Shown: piece after piece, positions 21,759 through 33,108 of the stretch
Layout of the letters: each line of letters starts with the position of its first letter
Position numbering within the stretch: position 1 is the stretch's first letter
Origin: Porites lobata
Taxonomy: Eukaryota > Cnidaria > Anthozoa > Scleractinia > Poritidae
NCBI GenBank assembly: GCA_942486035.1
Contig: CALNXK010000020.1
Coordinates: forward strand, 3,272,501-3,336,500
Direction: 5' to 3'
DNA: 64,000 nucleotides
Position numbers and translations under genes: made by a program
Notes under the pieces: model-generated
What the model was told of the DNA's origin: nothing
Seen by the model: only the letters and a program-made list of their open reading frames with translations
The model's database searches: none

Positions 21759-23900
21759 TCACTCGTGACCAAAGAACATAAGCCTTGACAATCTAAACTC
21801 GCACTTGTCTCCGTTCACCGTCAACCCCACTTCACTCAGCCTATCTAACACCGCAAAAAGACGCTTGTCATGTTCCTCCACGTCACACCCATGAACAATG
21901 AGATCGTTCGCAATGTTCGCAACCCCAGCACAACCCCTTAACACATCTCTAATGATCTGCTGATATTTCTCCGGCGCCGACGTTACGCCAAACATCAACC
22001 GCTTGTAACGATAAAGCCCTCGATGCGTGACAAAGGTAGTGATGTGGCGACTTTCCTCACTGAGTAAAATCTGGTGAAAACCCCACTTGAGATCTATCTT
22101 GCTGAACACCGTACTGCCATTCAAGTCGTGTAACAGCTCCTCAACGGTTGGAATTGGGTGACGCTCTCGGACGATTGCTTCATTTGCACGACGCATATCA
22201 ACACAGACTCTTACGTCGCCATCTCTTTTGGGAACCACCACCAACGGCGAAATCCATCCCGACGGCCCCTCCGGCACTTCCTCTATAATGTCAAGCTCCA
22301 AAAGTTCATCCAGCTTTGCATCCACTTTCTCGCGTAACCCGAACGGTATCCTGCGTACATGCTGCGCTACAGGCTTCACCGACTCATCAATGTGTAGCTT
22401 AAGCTCGTAGCCCTTCAAAAGACCAACACCACTAAACAAGTGCTTGTATTTCTCTCTGACATCCCCGTCCGATCGCCCACCGTCAACACTGTTTGTCTGA
22501 AAAGGACCAATACGCAACAGGTTTAGCGCCTCGGCAGTCTCTCGGCCCAACAGCGTGCGACCATCGCCTTCAACCACTACAAAATCAGCATTACTTCCGT
22601 TTTCAAACCCAGCCAGCGTGACATCTGCCGTGAACGTTCCTAGGGTCGGTAAAGGTTCTGTACCACCATAAGCAAAAAGTTCCTTTGCAGATTTGCGAGA
22701 TTCACGGTTAATCCCCTTTTGCTTTAACAACTCCCAGGTCTGCTGGCCCATAACATTACATGAAGCTCCCGAATCAATGAGAACATCGGGTACGTCTACA
22801 CCACCAATGACCAGCGTTACCAAAGCGCCCCTTTGTTCCTTGCGATCATTCACCTGTTCCACTGAAAAGGCATAATCGGGTCTTTGCGAATGACCTGGTG
22901 TAGCGAAATCTCCTTTGTCTTCCTCTCCAGGGCTAGGTCTTCCAGTCACGAGGTTCGTCTCTCGCCCTCCGCGTCCGCGTCCACCTCGACCCAGTCCACC
23001 AGCACTCCTGCCTCCTCTGCCGCGTCCGCCTCTACTACTCTCAGGTCCTCTAGATCCCGAATGGGTCCTGCTTAGCTGATGGAGTCGAGGGCATTTAACT
23101 TTGAAATGGCCTGTTTCGCCGCACTTCCTGCAAGTTTGACCACGCGCCGGGCACTTTTTGTCTTGACTGAAGTGTCCTTCTTGTCCGCAGCTAAAGCACG
23201 TCTTTGCTTTCCTGGGATTTCTGTTTCCATACAGCTTGCCACCCACTGCATTGACCTGGTTATCTGCTTGGTCGGTACTGTATTGCTTCAGTTGTCGATC
23301 AACCGCTTCTTGGGATCTTGCAACACGCAACAATTCATCTAGCGTAACAGTTCCTTCCTTTTCCAGAAATTTCCGGCGTAAATGGCTCGAATAACACTTG
23401 TCTATGAGCTGATCGCGAATGTAGTCATCCTCGCCGGCGCCAAAATCACAAGTCGCTGCTCGCTGACGCAATCTACAAACGAACTGATCAACTGTCTCTC
23501 CGATCCCTTGCGAAATTTGTCGAAACAAATGTCTCTCAAAGGGAATGTTCGCCTTTGACACGAAATGGTCGTCCAACACCTTTAACGTTGCTTCAAAACT
23601 TGCATCTCCACCCTCACCAGCTAGTGTGAAATAAATTTCTTGCACATCCATACCAGCGACATGCAACAGCAAAGCACGTTTTTGAGCGTCGTTCGATACA
23701 CCTTTCCCGGTCACATACAAACTGAACGCTCGCTTCCACTTCTTCCATCGCTGACTTAAATTGTGCGCCTCTCCTTTTGGATTAAATGGTTCCAATCCAC
23801 TGACATCTAAAGTAACAGAAGTCATCCCAGAACCGCCAACAGCACCGCTCGTAGTACCGCTTGTCGTGTTAGTTTCGCCCGATCCACCGCCTCCCGGCAT
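21759..23900 (-). pseudogene. Gypsy-like Gag-protease-RT reading frame
   Basis: A single 713-residue frame fuses Gag and Pol without a frameshift signal. Capsid-like sequence (about 30-210) is followed by two zinc knuckles (C235-C250, CX2CX4HX5C; C257-C270, CX2CX4HX4C), a Gly/Arg-rich stretch (290-313), an aspartic protease motif DSGAS (376-380) and RT from about 535. RT shows KIDLKWGFHQ with D603. At the YxDD-equivalent site it reads IAND, so the first catalytic aspartate is Asn665. The frame stops just after FFGH, where a 21-bp block has been tandemly duplicated (21,741-21,783), followed by a frame shift. The start is the first ATG after the primer site. Confidence 0.92.
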
Positions 23901-24002
23901 CGCTGAAATAAATCCTTGACGAAATCCTCGACGAAATCCACAGCGAAATTTTCAACGAAACTCTTGAAACCCTCGGCGAAATCCTCGAAATATCCTCGAA
24001 GT

Positions 24003-24015
24003 ATCCTCGTCGCCA
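24003..24015 (-). other. Primer-binding site, tRNA-Ser type
   Basis: On the minus strand TGGCGACGAGGAT lies one base after the 5' LTR. It is complementary to the 3' end of eukaryotic tRNA-Ser(GCT), which ends ATCCTCGTCG plus CCA. Thirteen bases match, then the match ends. Confidence 0.75.
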
Positions 24016-24016
24016 A

Positions 24017-24385
24017 TGTAGTACCGCGGTTAGGTTAAAACACACTTTATTCACGACCGTTACACTCCGAACTCAGAACGCTAACCCACTCGAATAAATT
24101 ACAACACACGCTATCTATAGTACATGCAAATTACGTAATTCCCGTGTGTATTACATCACATTCATTCTCTCGCTTCTACGCGCTTGCATTAGCATCGTAT
24201 AGAGTGTTTTCACTCACGTGGCCAGCATCTATGCAAATTTATTGAAACAAAAGAAAGCGTTTGCATAAGAAAAGAGTTCAGCTCCCACAGGATTGGTTTG
24301 GGACACCAACATGGCCGCTGTTTCATTGTTTTGGGACACCAATATGGCCGCCGTGACGTCATGTGAAAACACTCTATACACTACA
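24017..24385 (-). repeat. 5' LTR of the Gypsy-like element, split by a MITE
   Basis: TGTAGTACCGCGG at the left and TATACACTACA at the right are the same termini as 4473-4676. Without the 173-bp MITE it is about 192 bp. It would contain the promoter and, with its partner, the polyadenylation signals; AATAAA-like sequence occurs on the minus strand near 24,045. Confidence 0.9.
24202..24374. mobile_element. MITE with GAGTGTTTTCAC ends inside the LTR
   Basis: GAGTGTTTTCACTCACGTGG at 24,202 is inverted as GTCATGTGAAAACACTC ending at 24,374. TATA is duplicated at 24,198-24,201 and 24,375-24,378; the 3' LTR has the empty site GCATCGTATACACTAC. Direct repeats of GTTTGGGACACCAA and ATGGCCGC occur inside. 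A related GAGCCTTTTCACAGTGACG sequence is at about 42,380 and 62,370. Confidence 0.9.
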
Positions 24386-24425
<40 letters not shown>

Positions 24426-24460
24426 GCTCACATTAAATACTGTCTGATGAGTGCGTGAGC

Positions 24461-24500
<40 letters not shown>
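24386..24500. repeat. Long perfect hairpin, target of the retrotransposon
   Basis: Arms 24,386-24,431 and 24,455-24,500 are perfect 46-bp inverted copies around a 23-base loop. The right arm continues as ATCTTCTTA, whose partner TAAGAAGAT is found at 4459-4467, on the other side of the retrotransposon. So the hairpin originally extended at least nine bases further and was split by the insertion. Confidence 0.93.
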
Positions 24501-24508
<8 letters not shown>

Positions 24509-25568
24509 ATATATATATATATACTTGTTCGCGTACCTAACTTCCTAAAGTTTAAAGCCCTGCCCAAACCCAAAAATTATTGAAACAATCGGTTTTGTTT
24601 ACACTCAACAAAATCGTTTCCATGAGTGTTCCACCCCCACACCTTATCACAAAGTTTACATTTTAGGAAAATCGCATGAAAAGACACTTCCGCGGTCCAC
24701 GTCACATAGCAGACATACACTTGGCGAAATTTTCGAACAAGAGTCATGCATATAATCGGTAAGATAAATGAGAACATTATTTTATTTGTCTGTTGTGTCA
24801 GAGTCTGATCTGGGATCGCTTGGGTCCGACATGGACAGCTTTCAATCGTAACGCAGACCTTTACAGCCGCAAATTAGGCTTAACCAAAGAAGTCATCTGT
24901 ATTGAAAAAGTGGTTATTTTCTGAAGAAACTGCGGTACAACGTCGGTAGGAGGGTGAAAAGCAATTTTTTTTTCATCTGTCGTAAGGGTAGGTGGTCGAT
25001 CGCCACGATGATACGGAAAAATAAGGGGATATGAAGAGTGAGTTTATAGAAACATCATCATCGGTCGAAGAGCACTCGACTGTAAGTCGTCTCCAATTGG
25101 CTCGGTCTTGGGTAGTGCACACGATGTCAGCCTCTTAGAAAAGCGGGGGTCGGTACATTCCTGTACTTAACTGAAAAAGGACTTCTGAGGTCTCCCTGGG
25201 GGTTTTCTACCATGGGAGGGCTCATACAACGTGTAGATTTTGGTGGGTTTTAGCTGAACGTAAAAGAGATTGTACGTTTGATATTTCAAACGCCAGCCCT
25301 AATTTGTCAGAGCAAATCGAGGTATTGTTGTCTGGTTTATCGCATATATAGACTGGTGGACTTGGACGCAACCCTAGCCTGTTGGTGGCGGCATGGAAAC
25401 ATAAAATAACAGGAATAAAGAAAGCGCAGGAAAAATATCCACTGAAAAAAGTTGCTGTCAAAAAAGCAAAACCAAACGTCTCACGAAATTATAACCTATC
25501 CTACTTTCTGTCCTTGGGTTGTAGAAATCTTTTGTTTCAGTCTTTTCTTGTCTCCGCGGGTTTGTGTA
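24501..25568. other. Upstream flank and intron-like sequence of NLR-A
   Basis: From about 25,080 the sequence resembles the first intron of NLR-B (about 50,204-50,690): shared blocks are GGGCTCATACAACGTG, AGACAGGAATAAAGAAAG-like sequence and CCTACTTTCTGTCCTTGGG. From 24,501 to 25,080 no homology to NLR-B exon 1 was seen, and the frames there lack known motifs. Confidence 0.6.
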
Positions 25569-26438
25569 CAGTGGAACCCGGTTAATACGGACACCAAGGG
25601 GACATGCCATAGTGTCCGTATTATCCGGGTGTCCGTATTAAGCAGGCTCTCAGAGAAAACGTCAGGAACACATGTCTTATTGATGTAAAGACCAAAGCAG
25701 ACAGTTTTACGAACCAAGGATCGGTAGAAGTATGTGGAAAGGCAGTCAATCGGGGCGGAGGTCTTGGTATGGAAATACCAAACAAACAACTTTATTGACT
25801 TTATCTTCGACATGTGTTACATTTTTGATGGTCCTCGGAAACACGTGGATTTACTTAAACAATTACTACACGTTAGCAACAACCCAGCAATACGAGCGGA
25901 AGATGATCCTGGTATACCTCGCAGCAAGCAAACAAAGTCAAAGAGGAGGAAGGTTGCGAGCAATGACTGCAACAAAACGGCCAAGGAAGTAAAACGTGAC
26001 GTAACAGGAGGCAGAAAACTTTATTAAAGGACTATACGTGGTACAAGAGTCAAACACCGGAAGAAAGACAGACTATTCAAAATCAAATATGTCACGCTAC
26101 TTTGTTACTGTATTTTTTTTAGTACTGTAATAAAATTTTATTCACCGTAAAAATCTGTCATTATTTGAACAGGGTACAATGTCTACAATTATCACATAAT
26201 TCTGACAATGAAAATAGACAGTGTGCAGATAACCAGTGTCCGTAAAGCGGGGTTGACAATATATGCGAGTTTGGTACTCGAGGCACAGAAAAGTGTCCGT
26301 TGTCCGTATTAACCGGTGTCCGTATAAAGCGGGTTAATTTTGGCGAAAATATATGAGCTTTTTGTCGGGACAAACGGAACTGTCCGTATAAAGCGGGTGT
26401 CCGTATTAAGCCGGTGTCCGTAGAGCGGGATTCCACTG
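25569..26438. mobile_element. pogo/Tigger-like TIR element in the NLR-A intron
   Basis: CAGTGGAACCCGGTTAATAC at 25,569 is inverted at the right end (GGGATTCCACTG ending 26,438). TA dinucleotides flank both sides, the Tc1/mariner target. GTGTCCGTATTAA words recur several times at both ends. The interior has overlapping frames at 25,732-26,027 (a 97-residue frame contains KQTKSKRRK) that may be the remains of a captured or transposase-related gene, but no DDE or CENP-B/HTH motif is recognisable. NLR-B lacks this insertion. Confidence 0.7.
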
Positions 26439-26628
26439 TACTTCCAGTTTGCAATAAAAGAGAAATTTTCACTCAAATTTAATCGTCAAAAATATTATTA
26501 GATTCAAATTAGAAAGTAAAGAATTGCAAGTGAGTATAAGCGCCAGGCAATTGATTTTTTTAGTTTCAGTTATCGATAAGAGGAAATTTACAGAAAGTAA
26601 TGTATCCTAAATGTGTTCCATATTTCAG

Positions 26629-29600
26629 GTGTTTTAACAGCTGCATATGATACTCAACTCGAGTGGCTCATTGTTAAAGGGATAGCTGATTTTGCAGATG
26701 GAGAACAAGTGAATGCAGAAAGTTGGGAAGCCTGTGCTAGTGCCATGGCAGCATCTCTTGTCTCACACATACTAAGTGATCCTGGTATTTTCCGCTATTG
26801 GCCAAATTATTCAGGTATAAATTCTTGTCAGTTAATTAAATGGGTTATGATAAAGCGTGGAGGTTACAGGCAAAATTTGCTGTCGCTGAAAGAAAACATG
26901 AATCCTCTGAGAGAGAAAGTGAAGCAGCTCAGATCCTGAGATCAAAAGGCACGTCAATATTTTTCTCCGATATTCCATCTTCATTGCGGCATGAAATTAA
27001 GCGTTAGTAAGAAGCACTTGTGAGGGTTGTCGTTGTTTCCTTAACTGTCAGTCACTCAACTTTTACTCTAGCTCTTCAGTTGAGAGTTAAACAAACTTTA
27101 AGAAAATGTTGATCGTCGGGGTGCATGTTTCTGGTAAAAACCCGAGATTGTACATTCTTTTCGTAGCGATAAACATTGCGTATTTACTACGAGGTACGGC
27201 ACAAAACGCTAATGATGTTTTTGCCTGGATCTTTCAGTGAATGATCAGACTCAGCTTGAGAGTGGTAGGAAGCAGAAGCTAGCTGAGCACCACATTGCAG
27301 GTAATATATTAACAAAAAAAATTAAAATATTCCTCTTTATAACCCTGACCTACTTTCTCTGTACCGCTCTTTGCTTCACTTTCGTTTTAGAACGCAATGA
27401 GTGGAAATGAGCAAAAAAAATTTCACACGAGACGCGTATAGCCCCTCAAATGCACCTTATGCACAGAGCTGGTTTAATTCAGTCCATACTTTTGCCCACA
27501 ATCACAAAATCAAATGAAGATAATGTGGTAGTACCGAAATTAATCCGCCCAACTCAGCATCAAATTATGTTGTGTCTCCAGCTATTAAAATTAACGTTAA
27601 AGTTGGAAAGCCTTTTCGCCTAGACCGTGAATCAATTTTGGTAATTCCATATAAAAATTTACCAAACTCCGCCAAGGAGGTAACCGTTTGTGATGTTTTA
27701 TACCATTCTATGTTGCTGTAAGCCGCGAAGTTATGACCGAATTGCAAATGATTTACAGCTACCCAAATGACCTTGCGAGGCTTGAGGTCTTGAAATACCG
27801 CAACGTTAACTGAAATAGATGTATGTGAAGTGGCCTGAGTCTCAACCAACTGTTTTCTTCACCAGGTGCTTTGTGCGATGACCAGAGCTCAACACAAATC
27901 AAAAGGGGAATGTTTACTCCCCACACATCTGAGCAAACTGAATCCACAACCCAGCAGCATCTTGCAGGTATCTCTAACCATGCATTGAATTGTGTCACTT
28001 AATAATATATGATCAGCTAATGGTCCGTATTACACTACATCCTAAAAAAGATTGCTTACAATTGTGCCACGGGGTAAAGTTTTTACCTTTAATAAAGCTT
28101 ATGCAATTTGAGGAGTGGTTAATTTTTATAAAGAAAAAGATACTGTCTTGTCCCTAATTAGTTGTGAAAACTAAATACATTGACACATTAATAAAGCTTT
28201 TACTTACCTATTTTTACTTACTTTGGAATTCTAAGGTACGGTAAACCTGGCAGCAAAAAAACGCACAACCGTGTTGTTTTCAAAAATTACTGCAAAACGA
28301 GTTGAATTCGAGCTCAAACTTGTCTTGCAACAAATCAAGTTGTAGCAGGTTTGCGAAATGTTGAGGCAGAAAATGGACAGTACTTCTACTTTTTGCAGGA
28401 AAATCTGTACAAGGTGCCCGTTTTACTGGCCCCTGTTTTCCAAATGTGACGTAACTCTCGTGTATGGCGTGATTTCGCGAAATTTCATCCAATCAGAAGT
28501 TACTATTCACGCAACTTACAACAACCAACGCAACCCAAAAGGGGAATGTTTTCTGTCAGTATATCTCAGCTAACTGAATCCAGAAGCCAGCAGCATTTTG
28601 TAGGTTTCTCTCTCTAAAGCTCTAAAAGGTCGCGGAATTTTAAAGACGTTTGGGTGGTGGAGAGAAAATTCTTCGATCCCTCACCATACTAAACTTTTGG
28701 AGAGTTTGTGGGTGGGACTACTGGGACTATTAACTTCGCTCCGGTTCTGGACGTATCTCCTTTATATCAACCCTCGGATGTACACACAAAGTCATACCCC
28801 CATCGTGGAACAAGGGGGTGGGGTGGAACCCCTCCCCGCGGTTTTTGATATGTTGCAGTATTTCGAAACGATTTTACCTTTAGTGGAAAGCCTTTAATCT
28901 TCCTAACAACATGAGCTATATTTTATGGGTGGTGGCGCTGCTGGAGGCCTGTGACGTCAACAACAATGGGCGCAATCTTGGCCGCCATCTTGGATTTTGC
29001 GAAGAATTACGAATCAGGTTAAAACCGCAAGAAATAGTAATTTTTTGTGCTTTACATGAAAAATAACACATTAATAAACACTTTGCATGATTTTAGCCAC
29101 AAGATTCACTTTTATTGTTGAAAAAAGTTAAAAAACATGTACTTTCACTAAAAAATGGCTTAACCACCTGCCACTTTTGACGTCATATCTCGTAACCATA
29201 GCAACTGACCATCACTGAACGTGCGCGAGGAATGAACGAACAGCTACTGAAAACATCAGGTGCTGCTGTTTTATCCTCTAGGAAAAAACTCAGAAAAACC
29301 TTATTGGGGAAGGGGGTGGCATCCACCTCCCCCCCTTGTACGTCCGAGGATTAAAAACCTAATGGGAGTTGGCATCCAGCCCCCCCTTGTACGTCCGAGA
29401 GTTAAGCTTGAAAAGTCTACCAATTTTAAGGCGCTATTTCCAGCAGTACCGATGGATCTTTTCAGTACTGGTCTTAAAACAAAACTCACTAAAAAAAACT
29501 TCGAAGGGTCTAATTTTAAGTCTATACTTTTAAAAGGACTCAAAGGCTTACGTTGGTTTATGTAAGTCTATGTTATCTTTACCAAATTAATGCCCCCTCT

Positions 29601-32600
29601 AAGACCCGATTCAGACGCTGAACGTTTCATGAGCCGAACCTAATTTGAATTAAGGCCGACCCTTTTAGACCGGCGGTATTGATTCAGACGCCGATCTTAA
29701 CTCCAGCCGAACTAAATTCAAAAGAAGAAGAATGCTCATTTTGGTCAAACTGCTTGCAAAATACGTTATTATAATTTATGCATTAGGTTCGGTGCATGAA
29801 AAGTTCGGCGTCTGAATCAAAGCCGTTCCAAAGTCGTTCCACAGTCGAAATTTCCGGCCGGGCTAGGCGTGAAGAACGGCTGAGCCGTTCCAAATTGAAA
29901 TCGGGTGTTCCTAATTGATTCAGACGCTGAACTTTTCATGTACTTAATTCAATGTATTAGGTTCGGCCCATGAAAAGATCGGCGTCTGAACCGGGCCTAA
30001 GGATTCTTTGGATATCCCGCCCCACCACCACCCCTCCAAGAATAGTATCCTATATCGATCTTTAACTCGAGCTCGTTAGTTTTGAAAAAACAAAAGCGTA
30101 TCGATCGTATGCAACGTACAGAGCAAGTGCTTAAATGGGCGGCCTTTATGACAGTGTGATGATACCAAATCGATCTTATTTACAGTATTTTGTCTTTTCC
30201 AGGGGTAGGAAGCATCATAGAAAGGATTCGTCAGCTTTACAAACGTCGTGAAGGACGGCTGGTACCATTTCCGTGGTGTGATGACCTTAATTTTAACCTG
30301 AATGAAATTTTCACCCGACTGAAGATCGTAAAGAAAGAGAAAACACGAGGAACATTGACCGATGATGAAATCACCAACATGACCGCTATCTTTAGACCCC
30401 ACCATGATTGCCAGAAACCACGGATTCTTTTGATTGAAGGGGAACCTGGCATGGGAAAAACCACCTACTCACAAAAACTGGCGTATGACTGGGCAAATGA
30501 ACAAGATGAATGGGACGAGTCTTTTCCATCAATTGAAGTGCTGCTCTTGCTTCGATGCAATGATATCAAATCTGGCATCTGGGAAGCGATTGACGATCAA
30601 CTTCTTCCTGATGATATTGACAAAGAGGCTAAAGAGAATTTTTTCAAATACATCCGGGAAAATCAGGCAAAAGTTCTGCTACTTCTTGATGGTTTGGATG
30701 AAGCAGATTCCCGTAAACTAGACATGTACTACTCGCTCGTTCAGAGTAAACTCCTCGCCTCTTGTCACATTGTCATTACTTCTCGTCATGAGGTTGGAAA
30801 GAAAGTAAGGCCATACTGTGACACCCTGTGGGAGATTGTAGGATTTACTAAAGAGGATGCGGAAAGTTTCATCACAAAGTATTTTAAAGACAAAGGACAT
30901 TTGGCTGAGAAGCTGAGAAAACGATTGACGCTTCCATGGTATCTGCATGATGATCAACTTGGAAACTTAGACGAGTTAACGAAAAATCCACTTAATACAG
31001 CTTTACTCTGTTGTCTTTTCGAGGATTTTGAAGGCGTTCTTCCAGCGAGCAGAACTCAATTGTACGTTGAAATTGTTCTTTTTGTTTTGAGAAGATATGA
31101 AGAAAAAAACGGACTTGAAAGCAGCAGGGAAGACTTGATTTCAGTTTATAGGAAAGAACTTTTGCTTCTGGGAACCTTCGCGTTCGAATCCCTCCGTAAA
31201 GGGGAGTTACACTTTGAAAAAAGGGAAGAAATCGTCAAGTCCATCAATTTTGGATTCTTTTCGTTTCAGAAAGGTGGAACCAAGCGCAAACCTTGCACTC
31301 GTTGTGCTTTTTTACACAAAAGCTTTCAAGAGTTTTTTGCTGGATTTTATCTTGCGTTTCAGATTATCAACAATCAGATTGATTGTGCCTCAGTTATAGC
31401 CGATGAGCGATATTTGAATGAACTGAACCATGTGTTTTTGTTCATGGGTGGATTCATAGCTTCACAAAGCCAGGAAACTGCAGTAACTTTGGCTACTAGT
31501 TTAACGAAACACATCAATTCCCTTCGGCTCAATTCAGAGGAACGTCGTTATGTCACATATTTAACTTGCGAGTGGTTATTGGAGTGCTCAATCCTCGAAG
31601 AAACCCTTAAAGCTCTCCTTGTTTGTACTATAGGTAGCCACCTTGACTTATCTTCAATGACTTGCGGGGATTTCTCCGAACATGGAATAAATGATGCTTT
31701 TGCTGCAGCGATTTCCCAGGCCCTCACAACCTCCTCCCTGACTGATTTGTTTTTGAGTGGAAACAGTATTGGTGCCTCTGGTGCTATTTGTCTTTCTCAG
31801 GCCCTCAAATCAAACTCCTCCCTGACTGAATTGGATTTAAGTGGAAACAGTATTGGTGACGCCGGTGCTTCTTCTCTTTTTCAGGCCCTCACAGCAAACT
31901 CCTCCCTTACTGAACTGGATTTGAAAGGTAATAGTATCGGTGAAGATGGTGTTTCTTGTCTTTCTCAGACCTTGACAGCATTTTCATCCCTTACTGAAAT
32001 GGATTTGTCTAAGAACAGTATTGGCGACGCCGGTGCTTCTTATCTTTCCAAGGCCCTAACAGCAAGAAATTCATCCCTTACTTTTCTGGATTTGTCTCGT
32101 AACAGTATTGGCGACGCCGGTGCTTCTTATCTTTCCAAGGCCCTAACAGCGAGAAATTCATCCCTCACTATTCTGAATTTGTCTAGGAACAGTATTGGTG
32201 ACGCCGGTGCTTCTTGTCTTTGCCAGGCCCTGACAGGAAACTCATCCCTTGCTAGACTGGATTTAAATTTTAACAGAATTGGTTACGCCGGTGCTTTTTA
32301 TCTTTTGCAGGCCCTCACAGCAAACTCCTCCCTCTCCGACTTAAGATTAGAAGGGAACCGTATTAGGGACGCCGGTGCTTTTTCTCCTTCTCAGGTGCTC
32401 CCAATAAATTCCTCACTGACTTTGTTGTCATTGAGTCATAACAGTATTGGCGACAATAGTGCCTCCTATCTTTCCCAGGCCTTGACAGCATTTTCATCCC
32501 TTAATGAACTGGGTTTGTCTAGTAATAATATTGGCGACGCCGGTGCTTCTTGTCTTTGCCACGCTTTCACAGCAAACTCCTCCCTGACTTGTTTGAGATT

Positions 32601-33108
32601 GACTGAAAACGATTTTGGCAAGGCATTTGCTTCTTCTCTTTTCCAGGCCCTAACAGCAAACTCCTCCCTGAAATATTTGCATTTGTGCTCTAACAATATT
32701 GGCGACGCTGGAGCTTTTTGTCTTGCCAAGGCCCTCACAGCAAACTCCTCCCTGAAATGTTTGCGTTTGAGCTCTAACGGTATTGGCGACGCTGGAGCTT
32801 CTTATCTTGCCAAGGCCCTCACAGTAAACTCCTCCCTGACTTGTTTGAATTTGGATAAAAACAGTATTGGCGAGGCAGGTGCTTCTTCTCTTTCCCAGGC
32901 CCTCACAGTAAACTCCTCCCTGAAATTTTTGCATTTTTGCTCTAACAGTATTGGCGACGCTGGAGCGTCTTGTCTTGCCAAGGCCCTCAAAGCAAACTCC
33001 TCTCTGATAACTTTGTATTTGTCTAAGCACCGTTTCGGTGATGCTGGTGCAGCTTCTTTAAAGGAGGTGCGTAAGATCAATAAAACAGTGCGTGTACTTT
33101 ATTTATGA
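26629..33108 (+). CDS. NLR-A: PNP/UDP C-terminal part, NACHT, 16 LRRs (5' exon missing)
   Basis: Four exons join in phase: 26,629-26,814, 27,238-27,300, 27,866-27,967 and 30,203-33,108, each bounded by AG and GT. Exon one encodes the end of a nucleoside-phosphorylase-like domain (FTAA-type start, LIVKGIADFADGE). The last exon encodes about 967 residues: a helical lead, NACHT with Walker A GEPGMGKTT (30,439) and Walker B LLLLDGLDEAD (30,676), TSRHE, KNPLNTALLCCLFEDFEG, then 16 ribonuclease-inhibitor-type LRRs (consensus SSLTxLxLSxNSIGDAGA, 28 residues). Family role: cytosolic ATP-dependent sensor. The expected first exon, present in NLR-B at 49,447, was not found within 1.5 kb upstream, so this copy may be truncated or may use a distant exon beyond the transposon cluster. 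Confidence 0.88.
28233..28520. repeat. Foldback repeat in NLR-A intron, shared with NLR-B
   Basis: GGCAGCAAAAAAACGCAC, GAATTCGAGCTCAAACTTGT and GTGACGTAACTC blocks align with 52,264-52,540 in the corresponding intron of NLR-B. Insertion therefore predates the duplication. This copy has lost the right inverted end still present in NLR-B (about 52,610-52,657). Confidence 0.7.
28527..28605 (+). pseudogene. Decayed duplicate of the NLR 34-residue linker exon
   Basis: AAAAGGGGAATGTTTTCTG followed by TCTCAGCTAACTGAATCCA and CCAGCAGCATTTTGTAGG aligns with exon 27,866-27,967, but the N-terminal third is missing. A GT follows the relic, so the donor dinucleotide is kept. It resembles the NLR-B exon (ATGTTTTCTGCC) more than the adjacent NLR-A exon, hinting at an older exon duplication or unequal exchange. 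Confidence 0.7.
28610..29600. other. NLR-A intron, repeat-rich
   Basis: No gene. Two direct copies of CCCCCCTTGTACGTCCGAG occur at about 29,330 and 29,382, with a related GTACACACAAAGTC/GGGGTGG block near 28,780. GACGTCA words flank 28,950-29,190. Confidence 0.4.
29603..29997. mobile_element. PIF-like MITE with GRCCCGRTTCAGACGC ends
   Basis: GACCCGATTCAGACGC at 29,603 is inverted as GGCGTCTGAACCGGGCC ending at 29,997. TAA flanks both sides (29,600-29,602 and 29,998-30,000). The terminal motif TTCAGACGC and CCGAACCTAAT are repeated internally, giving several nested inverted repeats. Absent from the matching NLR-B intron as far as can be seen. Confidence 0.75.

Larger units (their letters stand above)
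4473..24385 (-). mobile_element. Ty3/Gypsy-like LTR retrotransposon with nested insertions
   Basis: The element reads right to left. The 5' LTR is 24,017-24,385, the primer-binding site 24,003-24,015, gag-protease-RT 21,759-23,900, RNase H-integrase 19,638-21,587, the polypurine tract 4677-4687 and the 3' LTR 4473-4676. Both LTRs have TG...CA ends. A perfect 5-bp duplication ATAAC flanks the whole unit at 4468-4472 and 24,386-24,390. Without its two nested insertions (14.8 kb and 173 bp) the element would be about 4.9 kb. No envelope frame was seen. Pol is broken, so this copy cannot move unaided. Domain order RT-RNase H-integrase places it in the Ty3/Gypsy (Metaviridae-type) group. Confidence 0.92.

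Noticed and set aside
24577..24777. 66-residue minus-strand frame beside the hairpin
   Set aside because: No recognisable domain and no homolog in the NLR-B flank.
32466..33080. Long minus-strand reading frames opposite the LRRs of NLR-A (90-126 residues)
   Set aside because: They repeat with the 84-bp LRR period and mirror the sense repeats; they are by-products of the in-phase repeat.
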